NCBI GenBank assembly: GCA_022750125.1
Contig: JAKIWH010000003.1
Span: 5,655-41,408, forward strand
Direction: 5' to 3'
Source: Thermoplasmata archaeon
GTDB lineage: Archaea; Thermoplasmatota; Thermoplasmata; Lutacidiplasmatales; UBA184
DNA: 35,754 nt
Below, piece by piece: positions 1 to 7,679 of the stretch; the stretch's first letter is position 1; the number at the start of each line of letters is the position of its first letter. The notes below the pieces were generated by a model. It was not told where the DNA came from. It ran no database searches and saw only the letters and a program-made list of their open reading frames with translations. A program made the translations under genes and the position numbers.

Positions 1-1238
1 ATCGCGTTCTCCCGGACCCCAAAGTGGAGGTTCCGACCGCACTCCCCCTCGAAAGAGAAATCCCCGACCCCCTCGAGGTGGGTTTTCGTGGAGGGCGTGA
101 GGTCGGCGGAGCCCCCTAGGAACCCAGGAAGGCTCGCGGCGATCGCCTGCATCACTTTCGCCGATGCGTCCCGGGTCGCAAGCTCGGGGGAACCTGCCGG
201 GAACGTGGGAAGCGAGGCGTCCCATCGCTCGGGGAGCCGTCCGTCCAGGAGCCGCGCGAGTTCTTGAGCGGGCTCGGGGTACTCGGCCGCGTACCGAAGC
301 CAGAGCTCCCGCCAGCCTCCTTCGGCGGCCGTTCCCCGCTCTCGGCACCGGGCCCGATACGCCTCCGCCTCGGGAGGGATCAGGAACGGAGGTGCCACGG
401 GCCACCCTAGTTTCTCCTTCGTGGCCCGGGTCGCGTCTGGGCCGAGCGGCTCCCCGTGCGCGTCCTTCGTGTCCTGTTTCGGGCTGCCGTAGCCGATATG
501 AGTCCGGACCCGAATCAGCTGAGGACGGTCGGGGTGCTGCCGGGCGGTCCGCAGCGCCGCTTCGAGAGCCCCAAGGTCGTTGCCGTCCTCGACGTGCGAG
601 ACCCGCCAGCCGTACGCCTCGAACCTCTTCCCTACGTCTTCCGTGAACGACCATCGCGTCGGGCCCTCGAGCGAGACGTGGTTGTCGTCGTAGAGGTACA
701 CGAGCTTGCCCACCTTGAGCGTGCCCGCGAAGGAGGCGGCCTCCGAGCTGATCCCCTCCATGAGGTCCCCGTCGGAGCAGAGGCCGTACGTCCAGTGATC
801 GACGACCGGGTAACCCGCGCGATTGAAACGGCTCTCGAGATACCGCTCCGCGAGCGCCATCCCGATCCCCATCGCGAACCCCTGGCCGAGCGGGCCGGTC
901 GTAGCTTCCACCCCGGCGGTCAGGCCATGTTCGGGGTGACCGGGCGTCCGGCTCCCGAACTGACGGAATCGCTCGAGTTCGTCGAGCGGAAGGTCGTAGC
1001 CGGAGAGGTGGAGGAGGGAGTAGAGGAGCGCGGACCCGTGGCCCGCGGAGAGGACGAACCTGTCGCGGTTGGCCCACTGGGGATTCTGCGGGTTGAATCG
1101 GAGGAATCGGTCCCAGAGCACGTACGCCATCGGTGCTGCGCCGAGCGGAAGCCCCGGGTGGCCCGATTTCGCCTTCTCCACCATGTCGACAGAAAGGAAG
1201 CGGAGGGTGTCGACGACACGTTGGTCGGCGTCGCTCAC
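1..1238 (-). CDS. tkt: Transketolase, N-terminal about 412 aa, 3' end truncated by the left window edge
   Basis: Reverse-complement reading from GTG at 1238 gives [55 protein letters not shown]...[20 protein letters not shown]...[17 protein letters not shown]...[16 protein letters not shown]...[15 protein letters not shown] motif GDLMEG and PYR-domain motifs are present. Open at the window edge, so missing from the ORF track. Confidence 0.95.
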   Translation of the reverse strand, partial: MSDADQRVVDTLRFLSVDMVEKAKSGHPGLPLGAAPMAYVLWDRFLRFNPQNPQWANRDRFVLSAGHGSALLYSLLHLSGYDLPLDELERFRQFGSRTPGHPEHGLTAGVEATTGPLGQGFAMGIGMALAERYLESRFNRAGYPVVDHWTYGLCSDGDLMEGISSEAASFAGTLKVGKLVYLYDDNHVSLEGPTRWSFTEDVGKRFEAYGWRVSHVEDGNDLGALEAALRTARQHPDRPQLIRVRTHIGYGSPKQDTKDAHGEPLGPDATRATKEKLGWPVAPPFLIPPEAEAYRARCRERGTAAEGGWRELWLRYAAEYPEPAQELARLLDGRLPERWDASLPTFPAGSPELATRDASAKVMQAIAASLPGFLGGSADLTPSTKTHLEGVGDFSFEGECGRNLHFGVRENA

Positions 1239-1672
1239 GGTTCGCCCCGCACTGCGTCGCGGACGAGCGCGGCCCGATCTAAGACGCCGACGCCCGGACC
1301 GTGTAGGATTCGGAGGACGCAGAACCCCCGCGTCCACGCGCCACGATCCACCTTGAACGTGGACCCGCCGGCGCTAGCCTTCTCAGATCGAACGCGCTCC
1401 TTCGGTGGCTGAGGATGAAGGCGCCGGAGCGTCGCTGACATCATGAACCCGATCCGAGTCACACTGGCCACAGCCTCGGAACTTGAGATGAGACAGAGCC
1501 CGAACGGATAACGGTTCGGTGACTCAGGCGCCGAGCAGGCTTGCGGGGGCGCCGGCTGACGTTGCCACCAGTTCTGCCGGGATAACTTCGCCCCGAAGGA
1601 TTGCTACCGCGGCCCCCGGGACGGCTCGGAGAGACCCGTGCAGCGATGCGCGGTGTCCCGACAAGCGTACTT

Positions 1673-2215
1673 TCAGGGCGTGGTGCCGCCGGCCGATGCG
1701 GTAGGGGAGACGATCCGCCGAGAATCACCCGATCCCGACGCACCAGGGCTTTCCGCGATTCGGGGCAGGAAGAATTCCCAGCTGTCGAGGTGGCCTTGGC
1801 GCTGCTCCACCCCTTGGGGAGAGTCCGCGTAGGGACCCTGGCGAACGAACAACGTCGCACCCCTCGCCTCCCGCGGCTCGATCGTGACCTTGACGACGCA
1901 CACTAGGTTTGGCTCATGCTTCCACCGCCAGCTGAAGGCAATCTCCGTCGAGGGAACGAGAGAGAGATACTCGCCTTCGAGCTCCCATCCCCCCTCGGGC
2001 CACGAAAATCGGTACCTCCCACCTACGCGAAGATCGAGTTCTGCTACCGGGGGCCACCAGCGGGTTAGGAGCTCCGGCCGGGTCCAGCGGTCGAAGACGG
2101 CCACCGGCCGAATCCGTGGATAGTCCGCCCGAAGGAGAAGGAAGCTCGGCTCGGGCGACACCACCGCGAGCTTGAACGCGGGCGCTGGCGACGGACCTCG
2201 CTCCTTTGGCAACAT
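1673..2215 (-). CDS. AHSA1/SRPBCC (START-like) domain protein
   Basis: C-terminal half of ORF 1673..2746, probable start ATG at 2215 (MLPKERG...). FDRWTRPELLTRWWPPVAELDLRVGGRYRFSWPEGGWELEGEYLSLVPSTEIAFSWRW is typical AHSA1. Confidence 0.8.
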   Translation of the reverse strand: MLPKERGPSPAPAFKLAVVSPEPSFLLLRADYPRIRPVAVFDRWTRPELLTRWWPPVAELDLRVGGRYRFSWPEGGWELEGEYLSLVPSTEIAFSWRWKHEPNLVCVVKVTIEPREARGATLFVRQGPYADSPQGVEQRQGHLDSWEFFLPRIAESPGASGSGDSRRIVSPTASAGGTTP

Positions 2216-2299
2216 CACCCGGATCCGAGAGCTCTCCCCGAGAGTACTTCTCTCTCCCCCTAGAAGAACTCGTCGACCCGAACGGTCCGGGAAGATGAG

Positions 2300-2716
2300 T
2301 TGAAAAGCCCTCGCAAGGTGCCCTCTTCGATGCCGGCGATGAAGATGCCTGGGGCCGATCCCGCAGCGATCGCGAAGTTCGAAGCGCTGCGGCCCAGGAG
2401 GCCCGATGTGATCGTCAAGAAGGTGTTCGGTCACCCGGCGGCCTTCGTGAGGGGCAACATGTTCATGGGAGTCTTCGGCGAGCAGGTGTTCGTCCGGCTC
2501 TCCGAGCCTGCGCTCGCAGAGCTTGGGAAACACCCAGGGGTCCGGTTCTTCGAACCGATGCCTGGGAGAGCGATGCGCGGGTACGCTGTCCTCCCCGCCA
2601 CCCTCCTCGCCAAACCGCGGGCGGCGGGAGCCTGGGTGCAGAAATCGTTCGAGTTCGCCTCGAGCCTGCCGCCCAAGGGCACTGGCCCCAAGAAGGCCAC
2701 GAAAAAAGTCGCCTGA
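2300..2716 (+). CDS. TfoX N-terminal domain-like protein with a basic C-terminal tail
   Basis: VIVKKVFGHPAAFVRGNMFMGVFGEQVFVRLSEPALAELGKHPGVRFFEPMPGRAMRGYAVLP resembles the TfoX_N fold; Lys-rich tail PPKGTGPKKATKKVA. Confidence 0.7.
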   Translation: MKSPRKVPSSMPAMKMPGADPAAIAKFEALRPRRPDVIVKKVFGHPAAFVRGNMFMGVFGEQVFVRLSEPALAELGKHPGVRFFEPMPGRAMRGYAVLPATLLAKPRAAGAWVQKSFEFASSLPPKGTGPKKATKKVA

Positions 2717-2726
2717 ACGTCTTCGC

Positions 2727-2930
2727 TCAGAGGGGCTTTTCGGCATGGCTCCGACTACGACGCCAGTGCCAAACTACGGCGCCTACCGCGATAACCGCGA
2801 GTCCGACTGCCCCGACTCCCACTTCCGCGAGAGTTCCCCCGGTCAGCGAGGAACTCGTAGGGTGAGGGGTGCCCCCCGTCACCGTGAGCCGGACTTGAGC
2901 ACTCGCTCCGCGTCCGTTGTTGTCGTTCGG
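2727..2930 (-). pseudogene. Probable remnant of the C-terminal membrane anchor of a secreted protein
   Basis: Minus-strand open segment PNDNNGRGASAQVRLTVTGGTPHPTSSSLTGGTLAEVGVGAVGLAVIAVGAVVWHWRRSRSHAEKPL* has beta-like sequence, a Ser/Thr/Gly linker, a TM helix and an Arg stop-transfer. It has no start and is preceded by an in-frame TAG at 2931-2933. Confidence 0.4.
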
Positions 2931-3199
2931 CTAGCCTCGCCCCGTTAACCTCGAGATGGAGATCGGCCGCTGGTACGGGTGGATAGCCTCCTGACGGTGG
3001 GCCGCTGGGCGGAGGCGAGGTTTACCTGCGCCCGTTTCAGTTCGACGAGCTCTTTCGAAGGACGGGCCGCGGTCCGGAGTCGGTTGCCTTCCTCGCCCGA
3101 GATCCCCCGGACCCGATGCACGGTGCTGGGGTTGGGAGCCCACGCCGGCACCCGCCTTTGGAGTCGGAAAGAACCCACGCTTCCTTCCTAGACGAGCCA

Positions 3200-3895
3200 C
3201 TAGGTAGTGACCTCGACCCGGCCCGGCCCCCTATCGAGGCGATCCACTGCCGTTGGTCTCCATGCGCGCGCAACGACAAGCGCCCCGAGCGGGACCGCAA
3301 GCAGGTACACCCAGAGCCCAGTGTAGGTGCCGGAGAGCACCGCCGGCGCCAGCGTTCGAACAGGGTTCAGGGAGCTACCGGTTAACGGTCCGATGAGGAA
3401 GGTGGAGACCCCGACCACGAGGGGGGGAAGGCTCACTCTCCATCGGTGTCGCCCTTCACCTTCGTCCGAAAGGATGAACACCGACCCCACTAGGGCGGCG
3501 GTGAAACCGAGTTCTAACCCGAAGGCCAGCGCGACCCCACCGTCGGAAGGAACTGTGGCGCCGAGGCGATCCGTACGACCGAGAAGTCCGAGGACCGTCG
3601 CGCTGCCGAGAAAGGCTCCCGAGAGTTGGCCCGCGAGATAGGCAGGGGCCTCCCGCCAAGCGACCCGTCCGCTCGCGGCGAGAGCGAGCGTGACGGCGGG
3701 ATTTAGATGGGCACCGGAGACATGGATGAAGAGCAGTATCGGCAGCAGTACCGCGAGGAACCATGCCGCGGCCAACTCCCACTGCGGCAGACCCCCGGCT
3801 CGGGCTCCCCACACGATGGACCCGGTCCCGATTCCCACGAGGAGCGCGGTGCCCGCGGCCTCCGCCAAGCAGCGGCCGAGTAGACCCGCTCTCAC
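3200..3895 (-). CDS. MIP/aquaporin-family channel
   Basis: 231 aa, multi-TM, HLNPAVTLALAASG (NPA box 1) and SSLNPVRTLAPAVLSG (NPV in box 2). GTG start overlaps the arsC stop (GTGA). Confidence 0.9.
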   Translation of the reverse strand: MRAGLLGRCLAEAAGTALLVGIGTGSIVWGARAGGLPQWELAAAWFLAVLLPILLFIHVSGAHLNPAVTLALAASGRVAWREAPAYLAGQLSGAFLGSATVLGLLGRTDRLGATVPSDGGVALAFGLELGFTAALVGSVFILSDEGEGRHRWRVSLPPLVVGVSTFLIGPLTGSSLNPVRTLAPAVLSGTYTGLWVYLLAVPLGALVVARAWRPTAVDRLDRGPGRVEVTT

Positions 3896-4338
3896 TGGGT
3901 GCGGAGTTCGAGAGCCCTAAGTCGGCGATCCCTCAACACGAGCTCCGTTCTCAGTACCTGCATCCTGCTCCGAATCTCGTCCCGGACTCCACGCGCCCCG
4001 GCATCATCGAGTCGGGCCGGGTCAGGCAGCTCCCAGTCGCTCATTTTCAGGGCCTTGAGGTTCGCGGGGCAGCTCGCGTCGTCCAGGCAGCCCATCGAGA
4101 TCCGGACGGTAGCCGCTTCGATCATCTCCGGGGTGGCGAGTTGGGGCGCGTGGGCCGGTAGGGTCAGCCCGATTTCGGCCAGAAGCGTTCTGGTCCGAGG
4201 GTGCGGTTCCGTCGCCGGCCGAGTTCCCCCCGACGTCGCCCGCCAGCCGGGCGCTGGATGGGCGTTGAAGATTGCTTCCGCCATTAGGGATCGGCCCGCG
4301 TTCTCGACGCAAACGAACAGCACCGTCCGTTCGTTCAT
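3892..4338 (-). CDS. arsC: Arsenate reductase, LMW-PTP (thioredoxin-coupled) type
   Basis: 148 aa; P-loop VFVCVENAGRSLMAEAIFN (CX5R); downstream Cys pair ISMGCLDDASCP; WELPDP motif. Confidence 0.85.
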   Translation of the reverse strand: MNERTVLFVCVENAGRSLMAEAIFNAHPAPGWRATSGGTRPATEPHPRTRTLLAEIGLTLPAHAPQLATPEMIEAATVRISMGCLDDASCPANLKALKMSDWELPDPARLDDAGARGVRDEIRSRMQVLRTELVLRDRRLRALELRTQ

Positions 4339-4428
4339 GCGCGCGCCTCACTCCCTCGGGTCGCCGCTCCTGGGGAGTACGGTTCCGGAGTGCGGAGCCA
4401 TCCCCCCGGAGCTGGCAGGCATGCTACT

Positions 4429-4447
4429 CACTTCAAAGTCTGAAGTG
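4429..4447. promoter_or_regulatory. Perfect inverted repeat CACTTCA-AAGTC-TGAAGTG, candidate operator
   Basis: 7-bp perfect arms with a 5-bp spacer, between divergent arsC (start 4338) and the hxlR-type gene (start 4479), just upstream of the TATA-like TCTTAAG. Confidence 0.6.
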
Positions 4448-4455
4448 CTCTTAAG
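4447..4455 (+). promoter_or_regulatory. TATA-like element of the HxlR-type gene
   Basis: gctcttaag lies about 26 nt upstream of ATG 4479, consistent with a leaderless archaeal transcript. Confidence 0.4.
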
Positions 4456-4478
4456 CGACCGCTACGTACGGAGAAAGC

Positions 4479-4799
4479 ATGCCCCGGGGGCTATCGCTGG
4501 TCTGCCCCTGCCCTCCGGCCGGCCTGGTCGACGTGGTGGGCAAGAAATGGGCGGTCTGCGTAGTCACTCTCTTGGGGCATCACGGCGCCCTCAGGTTCGC
4601 GCCGATACAGAGGTCGCTCCCAGCCGTTAGCCCAGCCACACTCACCTCCACGCTCCGTTCGTTGGAGCGAGAGCACTTGGTCGCTCGAGTCCGAATCTCG
4701 ACCGACGGGCGCGCGACAGGGGCGTACGCGCTGACCGAGCGCGGGGAAGCCCTCTATCGGAGCCTTGTTCCCTTCGCCTCCTGGCTCAGGGCAGCCTAG
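4479..4799 (+). CDS. HxlR-family winged-HTH transcriptional regulator
   Basis: 106 aa, CPCPPAGLVDVVGKKWAVCVVTLLGHHGALRFAPIQRSLPAVSPATLTSTLRSLEREHLVAR...YALTERGEALYRSL; HxlR hallmark CP...VVGKKW. Confidence 0.85.
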   Translation: MPRGLSLVCPCPPAGLVDVVGKKWAVCVVTLLGHHGALRFAPIQRSLPAVSPATLTSTLRSLEREHLVARVRISTDGRATGAYALTERGEALYRSLVPFASWLRAA

Positions 4800-4956
4800 C
4801 ACCTCGCCCAGGTGGTCCGGGATGGGCGGACCAATTTCGCAACGCGAGTCGACTCCCGGCTTGGGGTCGTAGGAGCACGAAGACGCCCCGGACGCAAGAA
4901 AAGTTCGTACCCTTCGTACGCAGGGAGGATTACGCTCCCAGGCTCCCTGCCACCGG

Positions 4957-5652
4957 ATGGAACCTGAGAACGCTGGCATCGCGCTTTCCTTGCTTCTTCT
5001 CTGCGCCGTCCTGGGATTCCTATCTATCCGTGGGCTAGTTCGCGCTGCCAAGGTCCGCTCTCGCCACCAGCTCATGTTTGGCAGCGGACTCGGCCTTGGC
5101 ACGGCGGCCGTTGCCATTGAGGTTCTCGCGTACGTGGGGATTGTGAACACGCCGATGCTGCAAGCGTACGTGTTCTTCTCCGCGGCGATCGTGGGGATCC
5201 TGTCGCTGGGATCCGCCGCGTCGCTGAGGCCGGGGCGATTCGAGGACGTCTACTCCGCATTCATCCTCGCGGGCTGCGCGATCGTCGGTTTCGTGAGTTT
5301 CACTACTCCGGTACCTGTGTCGATCGTTCGGAGCGGAGTGATCTCAGGCAATCCGCCTCTCCTGCTGCTCCTCCTCTCTTCCCTCGTGACGGTGCCCGCG
5401 ACGGTGGTGTTGCTCACGGCCTCGGTGCTTCACCTCCGTCGCCACTTCCATGCCCGAGGGCTGATGATGGTCGCTGGGGCCTCCATCCTCGGCGCGGGCG
5501 GTGCCTTCTACATCGCCTCCTTCCCGGTGGCGCTCTACTATGCTGAATTTTTGGGAATCCTGATGCTTTTCCTTGGGCTCGTGGATCTCTCGCGGTTCTC
5601 GCTGCGTGCCTCTGCGCCCGCAACCACTGCCGCGCCCAGCGCCTCTCGGTAG
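4957..5652 (+). CDS. Multi-pass membrane protein, unknown function
   Basis: 231 aa, about 7 hydrophobic segments, no recognised catalytic motif. Confidence 0.75.
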   Translation: MEPENAGIALSLLLLCAVLGFLSIRGLVRAAKVRSRHQLMFGSGLGLGTAAVAIEVLAYVGIVNTPMLQAYVFFSAAIVGILSLGSAASLRPGRFEDVYSAFILAGCAIVGFVSFTTPVPVSIVRSGVISGNPPLLLLLLSSLVTVPATVVLLTASVLHLRRHFHARGLMMVAGASILGAGGAFYIASFPVALYYAEFLGILMLFLGLVDLSRFSLRASAPATTAAPSASR

Positions 5653-5705
5653 CTTACCTGAATGTTGCGCCTGGGGAGGCGCGCGTAGCCCGTCGCCGGG
5701 CGGTG

Positions 5706-6119
5706 CTAGGCACTCGCTGATTCAGCGCTGCCCGTTGCCGGCGCTGAATCGGGGCGGAACACCATCGAGATCGAGTTTACGCAGTGGCGCGTGTTCTTGG
5801 GCGTCATTCGCTCGCCCTCGAAGACGTGGCCAAGATGGGCGCCGCAGCGGGCACATTGAATCTCGACCCGGTGCCCGTCGGCGTCCGCCAGACGCCGGAC
5901 AGCGCCTGGAAGCTCATCGTCAAAGCTGGGCCAGCCACAGCCAGAGTCGAACTTCGCTTCGGACCGGAAGAGCGGGGCATCGCACCGCTTGCACACGTAG
6001 AGACCTGGACGAAACTGGTGGTCGTACTCTCCCGAGAACGCCGGCTCGGTCCCCTTCCGAAGGATGACGGCCTCCTCGCTCCGAGAGAGCTTCCGCAACG
6101 GAACGGTGGGTTGCGCCAT
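5706..6119 (-). CDS. msrB: Peptide methionine-(R)-S-oxide reductase
   Basis: [26 protein letters not shown]...[33 protein letters not shown]; two Zn CxxC motifs and the catalytic RHCVNS. Confidence 0.95.
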   Translation of the reverse strand: MAQPTVPLRKLSRSEEAVILRKGTEPAFSGEYDHQFRPGLYVCKRCDAPLFRSEAKFDSGCGWPSFDDELPGAVRRLADADGHRVEIQCARCGAHLGHVFEGERMTPKNTRHCVNSISMVFRPDSAPATGSAESASA

Positions 6120-6170
6120 GCGAGTGGGAGGGGGGAGGGGAATATGAGAGTCCGGGCGAGCGCGGTTTGC

Positions 6171-6662
6171 TTACCAGCTCATCACCGGGCGCAGTCGCCG
6201 CCCGTTGGTCGGTGGCAAGACAAACTCGCGGCGAGGAACCTTGCCCTCCGTCGACAGGAGGACCGGCGACCGTGGACTCGGGGAGGGGCGGGACGAGGGG
6301 TGGATCATCCCCACCGCTCGAGGCCGGCGCTGCCGAATGAACCGGGGTTGCCCGCGGCGCGGCTCGTTCACGAGGCGCCGGAGCGAGACGCCAACGAGGT
6401 CCGGTTCCGCCTCGAGGCCAACCTCGGCCAGAGCCGTGGGCACCACGTCCACCAGGCTCGCGGTGCGACGGCCGATGGTCCCCTGCATGGGCTCGTCGGG
6501 GAAGTTCACAAAAAGCGGAACTTGAGCTCCGGGTTCTCGCGAGTTGGGGCGCTCGAGTTGGGAGGGGAGCTGCGAGAACGCGAGTTCCTCCCAGTTCGAT
6601 TCTAGTAGTCTACGCACGAGGTGGGCGTGGTCGTGTACTGGCCGCGGAGGTTCGGGCATCAC
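6171..6662 (-). pseudogene. Possible 5'-truncated sulfatase/alkaline-phosphatase-superfamily remnant
   Basis: AQVPLFVNFPDEPMQGTIGRRTASLVDVVPTALAEVGLEAEPDLVGVSLRRLV resembles the C-terminal segment of sulfatase-like proteins. No metal-binding N-terminus is present in this ORF or immediately upstream. Confidence 0.5.
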
Positions 6663-6827
6663 TGGAACTCACGTGTGGACTCTTGGGTGCCTGACGCTTG
6701 GAAGCGGTCGGTGGGCGTACATAATGGGTGGGCGCGACGGGAAACTGGCGGAGGGCTCGCGTCGCGCTCCGAGTCCTGATTCGGCCCGTACGCACGGTTT
6801 ATCGGACCTTGGCTCGTCGTAAGGACC

Positions 6828-7661
6828 GTGGGGGACCCGGACGCCGCGCGCAAAGGAGCGGCCGCGGGTCCCGCGGGGCGTTCCGTCAGCGCCGTGATCC
6901 CCACCAAGAACGCGGGTCGTACACTCCTCGGCTGCCTAGCCTCCCTCGCGGAGCAGACTCATCCGATCAGCGAGATCATCGTCGTGGACAGCCTCTCCAC
7001 GGATGAGACGCCGAGGATCGCCTGCACGCGAGCCCGACTGATCAGTCGGCGCTGCGGTATGACGATGGGACGTCTCCTCGGCGCAGAGGCCTCGAAGGGC
7101 GACTACGTTCTGAGCCTCGACGCCGACCAGCTGCTCGACCCGCGCGCGGTCGAGCAGGCACTTGCCACGGGACGACCCGCCGTCGCGCTCGGCGAGCAGA
7201 GCACGGGTTCTGGAGTGGTTGCGTGGCTCAACGAGATCGACCGCCGCGGGATCGAGGGGAGCTGGCAAGCGAACCTCGACCCGCTGCGAGGCTCGATCCG
7301 CCCCCGGTTCTTTCGACGGGATCTCCTCCTCCGGGCGTTACGAGCGATTCCAGCAGAGCTCGTTGAGATCGAGCCCGCACCGTACTCGGAGGACAGCCTC
7401 ATCTACCTTCACACAGGCTTACAGCCTGAGGAGGTCGGCTACGTGCCTCGCGCCCTCCGGCATGTCGAAGCTCCGCTCCTCGCCTACTTGCGGAAGTGGC
7501 GGGGCTACGGGATCTCCGCGCAAGTCTATCGAGGGACTCAGTGGGAGGGCCTCGTCAATCGCCGCGGGAAACGAGGGGGGTCGCTCGGGATCCGCGCCGC
7601 CGCGATCCCCGCCCTGCTCCTCAAGGCCGTCCCGTTCGCGATAGGCTACAACTCTGGGTAA
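6828..7661 (+). CDS. Glycosyltransferase family 2
   Basis: VSAVIPTKNAGRTLLGCLASLAEQTHPISEIIVVDSLSTDETPRIA...GDYVLSLDADQLLDP; GT-A fold with DxD (DAD). GTG start. Confidence 0.88.
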   Translation: MGDPDAARKGAAAGPAGRSVSAVIPTKNAGRTLLGCLASLAEQTHPISEIIVVDSLSTDETPRIACTRARLISRRCGMTMGRLLGAEASKGDYVLSLDADQLLDPRAVEQALATGRPAVALGEQSTGSGVVAWLNEIDRRGIEGSWQANLDPLRGSIRPRFFRRDLLLRALRAIPAELVEIEPAPYSEDSLIYLHTGLQPEEVGYVPRALRHVEAPLLAYLRKWRGYGISAQVYRGTQWEGLVNRRGKRGGSLGIRAAAIPALLLKAVPFAIGYNSG

Positions 7662-7679
7662 CCGGGGCGAACGACAGGC

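Noticed and set aside
456-1412. 318-aa plus-strand ORF
   Set aside because: Antisense to the transketolase reading frame, which has clear motifs; GC-driven spurious ORF.
1235-1471. 78-aa minus ORF ending in a GTGA overlap with the transketolase start
   Set aside because: The overlap geometry is tempting, but the sequence resembles no family and is Arg/Gly-rich like out-of-frame GC-rich DNA.
2537-2553. Palindrome CGGTTCTTCGAACCG
   Set aside because: Inside the TfoX-like coding region and read as RFFEP; likely chance, no promoter context.
4900-4922. Direct repeat TTCGTAC-CC-TTCGTAC upstream of the 231-aa membrane protein
   Set aside because: Only two 7-bp copies and no supporting context; could be chance.
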